Source: Gluconobacter aidae | GTDB lineage: Bacteria > Pseudomonadota > Alphaproteobacteria > Acetobacterales > Acetobacteraceae | DNA length: 64,000 nucleotides | Direction of reading: 5' to 3' | Assembly: GCF_009547075.1 (NCBI RefSeq) | Contig: NZ_WIPH01000007.1 | Span: 51,137 to 115,136, forward strand | Part shown: positions 44,287 through 52,697 of the stretch, piece by piece | Position numbering within the stretch: the stretch's first letter is position 1 | Layout: each line of letters begins with the position of its first letter | Translations under genes and position numbers: made by a program | Notes under the pieces: model-generated | What the model was told of the DNA's origin: nothing | Database searches by the model: none | What the model saw: only the letters and a program-made list of their open reading frames with translations

Positions 44287-47160
44287 GTGGCAGACACAAT
44301 CTCCAATACCGGTCTGAACGAAGTCGGCAGTGTGCTGCGCGACCTTGAGAAATACGGTCAGTCTCCCTGGCTGGACTTCATCCAGCGCAGCTTCACGGAG
44401 GATGGCAGCCTCAGCAAACTGGTGGACGAGGATGGCCTGCGGGGCGTGACGTCCAACCCGGCCATTTTCGAGAAGGCCATCGGACACGGCACGGAATACG
44501 ATCCGCAGATCCGCAAGCTGCTCGAAGGTGAGGGCCTGTCGCCCGGCGAACTCTATGAGCATCTCGCCATCGACGATATCCGCTCGGCCTGTGCTGTGCT
44601 GGACCCGGTGTTCGAAAAGACCAAGGGGCTGGATGGCTATGTCAGCCTTGAGGTCTCGCCCTACCTCGCCTTTGATGCGCATGGGACCATCACGGAAGCG
44701 CGCCGTCTGTGGAAGGCGGTCGGGCGTCCGAACCTGATGATCAAGATTCCGGGTACGGTTGAAGGCACGGGTGCGATCCGCGAAGCCATTGCGGACGGCA
44801 TCAATGTCAACGTGACGCTGCTGTTCTCGCTGGACGCATACAAGGCCGTTCTGGAAGCCTATATTTCCGGTCTTGAGGCTCGTGTGGCCCGTGGCGAGGA
44901 AATCTCGCGCATTTCCAGCGTGGCGTCGTTCTTCGTCAGCCGGATCGATGGCAAAATCGACGCGGAAATCGATCGCCGCGTTGCTGCTGGCGATCCGGAA
45001 GCCGAAGCGCTGAAGGCCATTCGCGGCAAGGTCGCAATTGCCAATGCCAAGATGGCGTACCAGTACTATCTGGAAGTCCGGAACAGCCCGCGCTGGAAGG
45101 CGCTGGCCGAGAAGGGCGCGAACCCGCAGCGTCTGCTGTGGGCCAGCACCGGCACCAAGGACAAGGCCTATTCCGACGTCCTGTATGTCGAGGAACTGAT
45201 CGGTCCAGAGACGGTCAACACCATCCCGCCGGCAACATTCGATGCGTTCCGCGACCATGGCAAATCCCGTGCGAGCCTGACGGAGAATGTCGATCAGGCA
45301 CGGCACGTCATGGCAGAAGCCGAGCGTCTGGGACTGGGGCTGGATGCGATTACGGCCAAGCTGGTCAAGGATGGCTGCGCGGCCTTCAGCGTCTCGTTCG
45401 ATACGCTACTGACGGCTGTTGCCACCAAGCGCGAGGCCGTGCTGGGCGATCGTCTCCTGCGGGTCAGCGCCGACCTTGCGCCCGATCTGCGCGATGACGT
45501 CGCGGCGGCCGAAAAGGACTGGAGCCATAGTGGCGGTCTGCGCCGCATCTGGAAGAAAGACCCGTCTGTCTGGACGAACGGTCCGGAAGCCGGCTGGCTG
45601 AACTGGCTGACGGTCGTGCAGGATCGTCTGTGGCATATCGAGGAGCTGGAAGTCCTGGCCCGTGATGTCCGCAGTCGTGGCTTCAAGGATATCCTGCTTC
45701 TCGGCATGGGTGGTTCGAGCCTCGGCCCCGAGGTTCTGGCCGAGACGTTCGGGCAGCGCGAAGGCTGGCCGAAGCTGCATGTTCTCGACAGCACAGACCC
45801 GCAGCAGGTTACGGCCTTCGAGAAGGCGATCGATCCGAAGAACACGCTCTTCATCGTGGCCAGCAAGTCCGGCGGGACGCTGGAGCCGAACATCCTGTTC
45901 GCGCATTTCTGGCAGGTCGCGGGGCAGGCTCTGGGCAAGAAGCCGGGTGACAGCTTCATCGCAATCACTGATCCGGACTCCCACATGCAGAAAGTGGCCG
46001 AGGAAAACGGCTTCTGGCGTGTGTTTTACGGCGATCCGAAAATCGGCGGCCGCTATTCGGTACTGTCCAATTTCGGACTGGTTCCTGCGGCGGCAAGCGG
46101 TATCGATGTCCGCAAGCTGCTGACGGTCACGCGCCTGATGGTGGAATCCTGTGACGGAAGCGCGCCGCCTTCCGCCAATCCGGGCGCGGTTCTGGGCCTG
46201 ATCCTGGGGCATGCCGCGCACTGCTTTAATCGTGACAAGGTCACGATCCTGGCGTCCGAAGGCATTGCGTCGCTTGGGGCCTGGCTGGAACAGTTGATTG
46301 CCGAGAGCACGGGCAAGAAGGGTCTCGGCCTTATCCCCATCGATGAGGAAGAGCTTGGAACGCCGGATGTCTACGGAACGGACCGCGTTTTCGTGGACCT
46401 GCTGCTCGGCGACGATGTTCCCGACAGCCGCCTTGGCGCCCTGCGTGCTGCTGGCGCGCCGGTGGTCACCATCCGTCTGGCGGACAAGGCCCAGATCGGG
46501 CAGGCGTTCTTCCTGTTCGAGTTCGCCACGGCCGTGGCGGGTGCGGTTCTGGGGATCGATCCGTTCGATCAGCCGGATGTGGAGTTCAGCAAGCTCGAGA
46601 CGCGCAAGCTGACCTCGGCCTATGCCGAAACGGGATCGCTGCCGCCGGAAACGCCCTTCGCCAAGGATGGTCCGCTCTCCTTCTATGCGGATGCGAAGAA
46701 CACGGAAGCCTCTGGAAACAAAGGCGATGCGGTCTCCATTCTCAAGGCGCTCTTTGATCGCGTAAAGCCGGGTGACTATGTCGGGCTGCTCGCCTATATC
46801 AGGCGCGACCAGCAGACGCGGGACTGGGCACAGTCCGTCCGCATGGAGCTTCGCGATGCGCTGAAGGTGGCGACAGCCGCTGAATTCGGACCCCGGTTTC
46901 TGCACTCGACGGGGCAGGCCTACAAGGGTGGGCCCGACAGTGGCGTGTTTCTGCAGGTCACGGCAACGGATGCGGCGGATGTGCCGGTTCCGGGGCATGG
47001 CTTCAGCTTCAGTATCGTCAAGGCGGCACAGGCGCGGGGCGATTTCGAAGTGCTTGCGGCCCGTGGTCGGCGTGCCCTTCGTGTTCATATCGACGGATCT
47101 CTGGAAGACGGGCTGAAGGCTCTGGAAACGGCGATCCACAAAGCATTGGCAGGAGCATAA
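44287..47160 (+). CDS. tal-pgi: Bifunctional transaldolase / glucose-6-phosphate isomerase
   Basis: One 957-residue polypeptide carries two enzymes. Residues 1 to about 370 are a TalB-like transaldolase, with GVTSNPAIFEKAI and the Schiff-base lysine in LMIKIPGT (Lys153). Residues from about 400 onward are a Pgi domain, with GMGGSSLGPEVLAETFG and the sugar-isomerase block KSGGTLEPN. An extra C-terminal portion ends in GSLEDGLKALETAIHKALA. The fusion links fructose-6-phosphate formed by transaldolase to glucose-6-phosphate for the oxidative branch, giving a cyclic pentose phosphate route. The GTG start has GGGAGAG upstream. gnd starts three bases after the stop. Confidence 0.96.
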   Translation: MADTISNTGLNEVGSVLRDLEKYGQSPWLDFIQRSFTEDGSLSKLVDEDGLRGVTSNPAIFEKAIGHGTEYDPQIRKLLEGEGLSPGELYEHLAIDDIRSACAVLDPVFEKTKGLDGYVSLEVSPYLAFDAHGTITEARRLWKAVGRPNLMIKIPGTVEGTGAIREAIADGINVNVTLLFSLDAYKAVLEAYISGLEARVARGEEISRISSVASFFVSRIDGKIDAEIDRRVAAGDPEAEALKAIRGKVAIANAKMAYQYYLEVRNSPRWKALAEKGANPQRLLWASTGTKDKAYSDVLYVEELIGPETVNTIPPATFDAFRDHGKSRASLTENVDQARHVMAEAERLGLGLDAITAKLVKDGCAAFSVSFDTLLTAVATKREAVLGDRLLRVSADLAPDLRDDVAAAEKDWSHSGGLRRIWKKDPSVWTNGPEAGWLNWLTVVQDRLWHIEELEVLARDVRSRGFKDILLLGMGGSSLGPEVLAETFGQREGWPKLHVLDSTDPQQVTAFEKAIDPKNTLFIVASKSGGTLEPNILFAHFWQVAGQALGKKPGDSFIAITDPDSHMQKVAEENGFWRVFYGDPKIGGRYSVLSNFGLVPAAASGIDVRKLLTVTRLMVESCDGSAPPSANPGAVLGLILGHAAHCFNRDKVTILASEGIASLGAWLEQLIAESTGKKGLGLIPIDEEELGTPDVYGTDRVFVDLLLGDDVPDSRLGALRAAGAPVVTIRLADKAQIGQAFFLFEFATAVAGAVLGIDPFDQPDVEFSKLETRKLTSAYAETGSLPPETPFAKDGPLSFYADAKNTEASGNKGDAVSILKALFDRVKPGDYVGLLAYIRRDQQTRDWAQSVRMELRDALKVATAAEFGPRFLHSTGQAYKGGPDSGVFLQVTATDAADVPVPGHGFSFSIVKAAQARGDFEVLAARGRRALRVHIDGSLEDGLKALETAIHKALAGA

Positions 47161-47163
47161 GTA

Positions 47164-48162
47164 ATGCGCATCGGAATCATCGGACTGGGACGGATGGGCG
47201 GTAATATTGCCGTCCGTCTGACGCGCCACGGACATGATGTCGTCGTGCACGATCGCACGCCGGAAGTGACGGCTTCGGTCGTCAGTCGTTGTGAAGCCGG
47301 GCGCGCGACGGCCGCCGACACGGTGGCGGACATGGCGACACTGCTCGAAGGTGACGAGCACCGGGTGGTGTGGGTCATGCTGCCGGCGGGACCTGTCACC
47401 GAGGACTGCGTTCAGCAGCTCGGTGGTCTTCTGGGGCGCGGCGATATCATCATTGATGGTGGCAACACCTACTACAAGGATGATGTCCGCCGTTCGGCCG
47501 AACTGGCCGAAAAGGGCATTTCCTATGTCGATGTCGGGACTTCAGGCGGTGTCTGGGGGCTGGAGCGCGGCTACTGCATGATGTTCGGTGGAACGAAAGA
47601 GACCGCTGAATATATCGACCCCATCCTCAGCGCGCTGGCGCCGGGTATCGGAGACGTGCCGCGCACGCCGGGTCGTGAAGAAAAGGGTCATGATCCCCGG
47701 GCCGAGCAGGGTTATCTGCACTGTGGCCCCGCCGGTTCGGGGCACTTTGTGAAGATGGTCCATAACGGCATCGAGTATGGCATGATGCAGGCCTTTGCCG
47801 AAGGCTTTGATATCATGAAGAGCAAGAACTCCCCGATCCTTGCGGAAAAGGACCGGTTCGAGCTCAATATGGGTGACATCGCGGAAGTCTGGCGTCGCGG
47901 TAGTGTCGTGTCGTCCTGGCTGCTCGACCTGACAGCCGAGGCCCTGACCCGTTCCGAGACGCTCAATGAGTTCTCGGGTGAGGTCGCGGATTCCGGAGAA
48001 GGCCGCTGGACGATCGAGGCTGCCATCGAAGAAGACGTGCCGGCTCCGGTCATGACGGCTGCGCTGTTCACGCGCTTCCGCTCGCGGTCCGGTAATAATT
48101 TTGCCGAGAAGGTGCTCTCGGCACAGCGTTTCGGTTTCGGCGGACACGTCGAGAAGAAATAA
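47164..48162 (+). CDS. gnd: 6-phosphogluconate dehydrogenase (decarboxylating), short GndA-type
   Basis: This enzyme oxidises and decarboxylates 6-phosphogluconate to ribulose-5-phosphate. The 332-residue protein is the short family, about 140 residues shorter than the E. coli enzyme. The dinucleotide motif [11 protein letters not shown] is at 4-14, [11 protein letters not shown] at 97-107 and the catalytic Lys197 lies in [16 protein letters not shown]. The second strand of the nucleotide fold ends in HDRTPE; the Asp suggests NAD use, in line with other short-type enzymes, but cofactor choice needs assay. A terminator-like hairpin lies between it and the next gene. Confidence 0.95.
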   Translation: MRIGIIGLGRMGGNIAVRLTRHGHDVVVHDRTPEVTASVVSRCEAGRATAADTVADMATLLEGDEHRVVWVMLPAGPVTEDCVQQLGGLLGRGDIIIDGGNTYYKDDVRRSAELAEKGISYVDVGTSGGVWGLERGYCMMFGGTKETAEYIDPILSALAPGIGDVPRTPGREEKGHDPRAEQGYLHCGPAGSGHFVKMVHNGIEYGMMQAFAEGFDIMKSKNSPILAEKDRFELNMGDIAEVWRRGSVVSSWLLDLTAEALTRSETLNEFSGEVADSGEGRWTIEAAIEEDVPAPVMTAALFTRFRSRSGNNFAEKVLSAQRFGFGGHVEKK

Positions 48163-48227
48163 GACGACGCCCCGCATGGGCAAGGACTGGCTGGCAAGGT
48201 ATGGTTTTGCCATCGATGACCAGCCAG

Positions 48228-48256
48228 CCCCCGCAAAGACTCTGACGGGGGTTTTT
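48228..48256 (+). terminator. Terminator-like hairpin inside the pentose-phosphate block
   Basis: CCCCCG (48228-48233) and CGGGGG (48246-48251) pair around a 12-base loop and are followed by TTTTT (48252-48256). It lies 66 bases after gnd and only 12 bases before the HAD gene, so it may reduce expression of the downstream HAD-pgl-rpiA-gntK genes relative to tkt-tal-gnd. Confidence 0.65.
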
Positions 48257-48268
48257 ACAGGGGCTCTT

Positions 48269-49129
48269 ATGTCCGTTGACCTCGACGCCATCCACGCGGA
48301 GCTGCCTCCGCTGCCACAGACCATCCGGATGGTCGTGTCCGACATGGATGGAACCCTCCTGACCCCTGACAAGACCCTGGCTCCTTCGACGCTGGCCATG
48401 GCGAAGATGCTTCAGGAACGCGGAATTCCGCTCTGTCTGGCCAGTGCGAGGCCCCCTGCCGCGATGATCCCCTATATCGAGCAACTCGGTCTGACCGGGC
48501 AGAATGCCGGGTTTAATGGCGGCATCATTTTCAGCCCTGACGGCACTACGTCCGTCAGTCGCATCCTGTCCCCCGGTGTGCTGGCGATCGTCCATGACAT
48601 GCTGCATCTGCACGGGATCGAGACCTGGTTCCTGCGGCAGTCCTACTGGATGGTAAAGGACGCCTATACGCCCTTCGTGCAGCACGAACAGGGCATCACC
48701 GGTCTGACGCCGCATCAGGTTCCCGATCTTCGCAAGGAGTTCGAGGGCATCGGCAAGGTCATGGGCGTGAGCAGCGATACCCGCCTGCTCCAGGATGTCG
48801 AAACCGAGCTTGGCGCCATGCTTCAGGGTGATGCGAGCGTGCGTCGTTCTTCCGATATTCTTCTCGATGTGACACCGGCCCTGGCCAACAAGGGCGAGGC
48901 TGTTCGCGAACTGGCGCTTGCCCATGGCATTGCGCCGCATGAGGTCGCCTGTCTTGGCGATGCCCATAATGATCTGCCGATGTTTTCGGTTGCGGGTCTG
49001 GGCATTGCGATGGGGCAGGCCGAAGACGATGTGAAAGCCGCCGCGCAGCTTCTCACGGACACCAACGAGCGCGATGGCTGGGCCAAGGCCGTCGAGCGCT
49101 ACATCCTGCCGAGAGTTCCCAATCCATGA
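48269..49129 (+). CDS. Cof-type HAD-IIB sugar phosphatase family protein
   Basis: The 286-residue protein has the HAD nucleophile motif VVSDMDGTLLTPDKTL, a cap region and the C-terminal CLGDAHNDLPMFSVAGLGIAMG, which carries the metal-binding Asp pair of the Cof/HAD-IIB family. It probably dephosphorylates a sugar phosphate. Its place within a pentose-phosphate operon suggests a repair or overflow function, which is inference. The ATG at 48269 has AGGGG upstream. Its stop overlaps the start of pgl by four bases. Confidence 0.88.
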   Translation: MSVDLDAIHAELPPLPQTIRMVVSDMDGTLLTPDKTLAPSTLAMAKMLQERGIPLCLASARPPAAMIPYIEQLGLTGQNAGFNGGIIFSPDGTTSVSRILSPGVLAIVHDMLHLHGIETWFLRQSYWMVKDAYTPFVQHEQGITGLTPHQVPDLRKEFEGIGKVMGVSSDTRLLQDVETELGAMLQGDASVRRSSDILLDVTPALANKGEAVRELALAHGIAPHEVACLGDAHNDLPMFSVAGLGIAMGQAEDDVKAAAQLLTDTNERDGWAKAVERYILPRVPNP

Positions 49130-49866
49130 CCACCGACATCCGTGCCGCCACGCTGGAAACCCTTCCTGACTCTGAAGCCGTTGCCCTGCGGATGGCGGAT
49201 CTTCTCGTCGAAGGCATTCTGGCCAAAACGGAAGGCCTGTTCCGGGTCGCCCTGTCCGGCGGCTCCACGCCCAAGCGCCTGTTCGAGATCCTCGCCACGC
49301 CCTCCCGGGCGAAGCTGATCCCGTGGGAGCGTGTCGAGATTTTCTACGGCGACGAGCGACACGTGCCGGAAGGTCATGCTGACAGCAATCACACGGTCGG
49401 CGAGTCTGTCCTGCTGTCCCACGTCCCGGTGCTGAGGCGGAACGTCCATGCCATCCCGACTGCGGCTACAGTGGAAGAGGATGCGAAGGCTTACGAAAAG
49501 ACTCTTCAGGCTGCTTACGGCGCAACGGAGCTTGATCCGAAGCGTCCGCTGTTCGATCTGGTCATGCTGGGTCTGGGGACGGATGGTCATACCGCTTCGC
49601 TGTTTCCGGGGCAGCCGGTCCTGAAAGAGCGGACGGCCTGGGTTGGAACGGCCGCGCCGTCCACAGCGCCTTATGAGCGTATCACGCTGACCTATCCTGC
49701 CATCCAGTCCAGCGCGCTGGTCGTGTTTCTCGTGACGGGAGCTTCCAAAGTCGAGATGCTGGAGCGTCTGGTCGAGGGCGACAGTTCCATTCCCTCCGCC
49801 CGCGTGACGAGCGAAGGGCGGATCATCATTCTTGCGGACCGTGCCGCGGTGGGAGAAGGCGCGTGA
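49126..49866 (+). CDS. pgl: 6-phosphogluconolactonase
   Basis: This DevB-type enzyme hydrolyses 6-phosphogluconolactone in the oxidative pentose phosphate pathway. The 246-residue protein has FRVALSGGSTPKRLFEIL near residue 42, the FYGDERHVP block and LVMLGLGTDGHTASLFPG, all diagnostic of the glucosamine-6-phosphate isomerase-like fold of this family. It overlaps the HAD gene upstream and rpiA downstream by four bases each. I see no zwf gene in the window, so glucose-6-phosphate dehydrogenase is encoded elsewhere. Confidence 0.95.
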   Translation: MTTDIRAATLETLPDSEAVALRMADLLVEGILAKTEGLFRVALSGGSTPKRLFEILATPSRAKLIPWERVEIFYGDERHVPEGHADSNHTVGESVLLSHVPVLRRNVHAIPTAATVEEDAKAYEKTLQAAYGATELDPKRPLFDLVMLGLGTDGHTASLFPGQPVLKERTAWVGTAAPSTAPYERITLTYPAIQSSALVVFLVTGASKVEMLERLVEGDSSIPSARVTSEGRIIILADRAAVGEGA

Positions 49867-50558
49867 ACGGGCCGGATATGAACATTCACAAGCGCACTGC
49901 CGCGCGTGAAGCCGCCGACATGGTCAAGAGCAGCATGGTGGTGGGGCTCGGGACCGGTAGCACCGCCGCTTACATGATCGAACGTCTGGGCGAGCGCGTC
50001 GCCGAAGGGCTGGAGATCTTCGGGATTCCGACCTCCGATGACAGTGAGGACAAGGCGCTCAGGGTCGGGATTCCGTTGACCGATTTCAGCGCGCATCGCC
50101 GGATCGATATTGCCATTGATGGCGCGGACGAGGTCCAGCGCGGTCCGCTCAATCTCATCAAGGGTCTGGGCGGTGCGCTGCTGCGTGAGAAAATCGTGGC
50201 GCAGGCAGCCAAGCGGTTCGTAGTGATCGTGGACGGTACCAAGCCCGTGGATCGGCTGGGCGAACGGGCGCCTGTGCCAGTGGAAGTGATTTCCTTCGGC
50301 TGGGAATGTACGGCGGAACGTCTGGCGGCCTGTGGCGCGCATGGTGTGAAGCCGAGGACGGACCGGGCCGGATCGCTGTTTGTGACCGATACCGGCAACA
50401 TGATTCTGGACTGCCATTTCGGGCCGATCGAGAGGCCTGAGGAACTGGCGGAAAAGATCGACCGGATTGTTGGTGTCGTGGAGCACGGCATGTTTCTCAA
50501 CATGGCATCCGAAGTCCTCGTGGCGAAGCAGGATGGCGTGGAACGGTGGGAGCCATGA
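49863..50558 (+). CDS. rpiA: Ribose-5-phosphate isomerase A
   Basis: RpiA interconverts ribose-5-phosphate and ribulose-5-phosphate. The 231-residue product has the family blocks VVGLGTGSTAAYMIERLGE, DIAIDGADEVQRGPLNLIKGLGGALLREKIVA and VEVISFGWE, with the catalytic acidic residues in DGADEV. The GTG start overlaps the pgl stop and the TGA stop overlaps the gntK ATG, so pgl, rpiA and gntK are translationally coupled. Confidence 0.96.
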   Translation: MNGPDMNIHKRTAAREAADMVKSSMVVGLGTGSTAAYMIERLGERVAEGLEIFGIPTSDDSEDKALRVGIPLTDFSAHRRIDIAIDGADEVQRGPLNLIKGLGGALLREKIVAQAAKRFVVIVDGTKPVDRLGERAPVPVEVISFGWECTAERLAACGAHGVKPRTDRAGSLFVTDTGNMILDCHFGPIERPEELAEKIDRIVGVVEHGMFLNMASEVLVAKQDGVERWEP

Positions 50559-51100
50559 AAATGACCGAATATGAAACGCAGATGGGTCTGAAGCCGCATT
50601 TTCTTGTGGTCATGGGCGTGTCCGGAACAGGCAAGACAACGGTTGCAGCCGGGTTGGCCACGCGTCTGGGCTGGCATTTTCAGGAGGGTGACGCGCTGCA
50701 CCCACCGGCCAATGTCGAGAAGATGAGCACCGGCCAGCCGCTGACCGATGCGGACCGCGCACCCTGGCTTGCGCTCTGTCATGACTGGCTGCGCAAACAG
50801 GTGCAGGCTGGACATGGTGCCGTTCTGACCTGTTCCGCGCTCAAGCGCTCCTATCGTGAGCAGCTTCGCGGTGAAGAAGGTCTGCCGATCGAGTTCGTGC
50901 ATATCGATACGTCGGCCGCGGAGCTTGCCGACCGGTTGCAGCGTCGGGAAGGGCATTTCATGCCGGTGAGTCTGCTGCCGAGCCAGCTTGCGACGCTGGA
51001 AGTGCCGGGCGACGACGAGCCGGTGATCCGGGTCTCGGGCGAGAAGCATCCCGATGTGGTGCTGGAGGAACTGATCCGTCATTTCCAGGCGGAGGACTGA
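50555..51100 (+). CDS. gntK: Gluconokinase
   Basis: Gluconokinase phosphorylates gluconate to 6-phosphogluconate, feeding it to Gnd. The 181-residue protein has the P-loop GVSGTGKTT (21-29), then FQEGDALHPPANVEKMSTGQPLTD, VLTCSALKRSYREQLR and REGHFMPVSLLPSQLATLE, all diagnostic of GntK/IdnK. The ATG at 50555 overlaps the rpiA stop. Acetic acid bacteria of this type produce much gluconate in the periplasm, so this enzyme would return imported gluconate to the pentose phosphate cycle. Confidence 0.96.
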   Translation: MKMTEYETQMGLKPHFLVVMGVSGTGKTTVAAGLATRLGWHFQEGDALHPPANVEKMSTGQPLTDADRAPWLALCHDWLRKQVQAGHGAVLTCSALKRSYREQLRGEEGLPIEFVHIDTSAAELADRLQRREGHFMPVSLLPSQLATLEVPGDDEPVIRVSGEKHPDVVLEELIRHFQAED

Positions 51101-51103
51101 TTC

Positions 51104-51631
51104 GTGGCCGAGACCACCCGGCTTCTGGTGGATGCCGATGCGTGCCCGGTCAAGGATGAGATCTACCGGGTCGGGGCACGTTACGGCCTGAAGACAGTCA
51201 TCGTTGCCAATAGCTGGATGAACATTCCACAGTCTCCGCTTATCGAACGTGTCGTGGTGCCGGAAGGGCCGGACGTGGCGGATGACTGGATTGCGGAACA
51301 GGTCACGCGGTCTGATATCGTCATCACCAGTGACATTCCGCTCGCGGTGCGCTGTCTGGCGAAACAGGCTTCCGTTCTGCGCCCCAATGGTGAAGAAATC
51401 GACGAGCGTTCTGTCGGCATGGTCTCGGCCATGCGGGACCTGATGCAGGGGCTGCGCGAGACGGGGACGGTCACGACCTACAATCCGTCCTTTGGAAAAG
51501 CCGACCGGAGCCGGTTTTTATCCGCACTGGATACACTTATCGTGCGACTCCGCAGGAAAGCTGCCCTCGCGCGATCGGTCCCCAGTTCTTCAGAAACAAT
51601 CCACAGGTCCTTCCCCGAAGATGTTCCCTGA
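51104..51631 (+). CDS. YaiI/YqxD (DUF188) family protein
   Basis: The 175-residue protein begins with the DUF188 signature LLVDADACPVKDEIYRV, followed by VVVPEGPDVADDWIAEQV and VITSDIPLA. The acidic residues suggest a PIN-like metal-binding fold, but the biochemical function of the family is not established. The GTG start lies three bases after the gntK stop, so it may be the last gene of the pentose-phosphate transcript, with no evident metabolic link. No strong terminator is visible in the 54 bases before the LysR gene. Confidence 0.9.
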   Translation: MAETTRLLVDADACPVKDEIYRVGARYGLKTVIVANSWMNIPQSPLIERVVVPEGPDVADDWIAEQVTRSDIVITSDIPLAVRCLAKQASVLRPNGEEIDERSVGMVSAMRDLMQGLRETGTVTTYNPSFGKADRSRFLSALDTLIVRLRRKAALARSVPSSSETIHRSFPEDVP

Positions 51632-51685
51632 TTCTGGGGATATCTTCTTCCGGGGATAATCCCGCCCTGATGAGGATATTTTCCC

Positions 51686-52558
51686 ATGAATCCGCTCCGT
51701 CTTGCCCAGATTGAGATGTTCTGCGCGGTTGTGGAGGAGGGAACGGTCGTTGCCGCATCCCGGCGCCTGAACTGCGTGGCGTCCAATGTGACGGCTCGGT
51801 TGAAGGAACTGGAGCTTCTGGTCGGGCAGAGGCTGTTCCTGCGGGAGAAAGGCCGCCTGACCCTCACCCCCGAAGGCCGCCTGTTCTATCAGCAGGCTAT
51901 GCCGGTTGTGTCTGGCGCGCGAGGTCTGACAGACCTGTTTTCCGAAGGCACGCCGCAGGGCATTCTGAATATCGGCGCGCTGGATGTCGCGCTTGAGGGA
52001 TATCTGCCGCGGATCGTGCCTGAGTTCCTCAAAGCCTGCCCGGGTGTGGAACTGAAGATGTTCCTGCGCCCGACCTATACGCTGGAGAGGATGCTGGCGG
52101 ATGGGGAAATCGATCTGGCGCTGACGGACGGTCCGATCGTTCATCCCCTGATGGAAAGCCGTTTTGCCTTTCGCGAGAAACTGGCGCTGGCCATGCCGGA
52201 GGGGCAGAAAGGCGCGCGGGACGGGCAGCATGTATTCCTGTTCAACACCGACTGCTTCTATCGCCGGTATTTCGAGACCTGGCTTGAGCGCCACGAGGTG
52301 TCGAACGCGATCATCCACACGGTCGAATCCTACGACGTCATCCTTGCCTGCGTTCAGGCGGGGCTGGGCATTTCCTGTGTTCCGCACAGCATCATTTCGC
52401 AGATCAAGAAGCGGCGGCGTGAAGGGATCACCTTTACATATCCGGAAGATCTGAAAGGGAGCGAAGTTTATTTCATCTGGCGTGAGCCGGGACTGAATGA
52501 TCTCGGGCGAAGATTGATGGATTATGCGCCGCCACATCCGGATACTCATGAAAAGTGA
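51686..52558 (+). CDS. LysR-family transcriptional regulator
   Basis: The 290-residue protein has the N-terminal LysR winged helix (QIEMFCAVVEEGTVVAASRRL, VTARLKELELLVGQRLFLRE) and a periplasmic-binding-like effector domain (GILNIGALDVALEGYLPRIV, LERMLADGEIDLALTDGPI). Near its end ILACVQAGLGISCVP is the usual effector-pocket motif. It is followed in the same direction by the AldA-like dehydrogenase gene, a plausible target, but the effector is unknown. A terminator-like inverted repeat overlaps its stop codon. Confidence 0.93.
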   Translation: MNPLRLAQIEMFCAVVEEGTVVAASRRLNCVASNVTARLKELELLVGQRLFLREKGRLTLTPEGRLFYQQAMPVVSGARGLTDLFSEGTPQGILNIGALDVALEGYLPRIVPEFLKACPGVELKMFLRPTYTLERMLADGEIDLALTDGPIVHPLMESRFAFREKLALAMPEGQKGARDGQHVFLFNTDCFYRRYFETWLERHEVSNAIIHTVESYDVILACVQAGLGISCVPHSIISQIKKRRREGITFTYPEDLKGSEVYFIWREPGLNDLGRRLMDYAPPHPDTHEK

Positions 52559-52587
52559 GCCTCGGGTTCACGAATCATCACTTTTTA
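52551..52587 (+). terminator. Terminator-like inverted repeat overlapping the LysR stop codon
   Basis: AAAAGTGA (52551-52558) and TCACTTTT (52578-52585) form eight base pairs with a 19-base loop and end in TTTTTATT. The stem is A-T rich with a large loop, so efficiency is uncertain. If active it separates the regulator from the aldehyde dehydrogenase gene. Confidence 0.45.
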
Positions 52588-52697
52588 TTATCGGGGAATG
52601 CCTGCACCTTACAGTCATCGAATGAACTGCTGGTTGGCTGATGCGTCTGTTTCATCAGGAAGCGCATGGTCGCCACCCAGAAAATGCAGGAAATTTC

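Noticed and set aside
42193..45306. Very long open frame (over 1000 codons) on the minus strand opposite tkt and tal-pgi
   Set aside because: It is antisense to two well-supported enzymes, rich in Arg, His and Gln, without motifs, as expected for a shadow frame in GC-rich DNA.
45406..47361. Long minus-strand frame opposite tal-pgi and gnd
   Set aside because: Same shadow effect; no motif and it crosses the boundary of two real genes.
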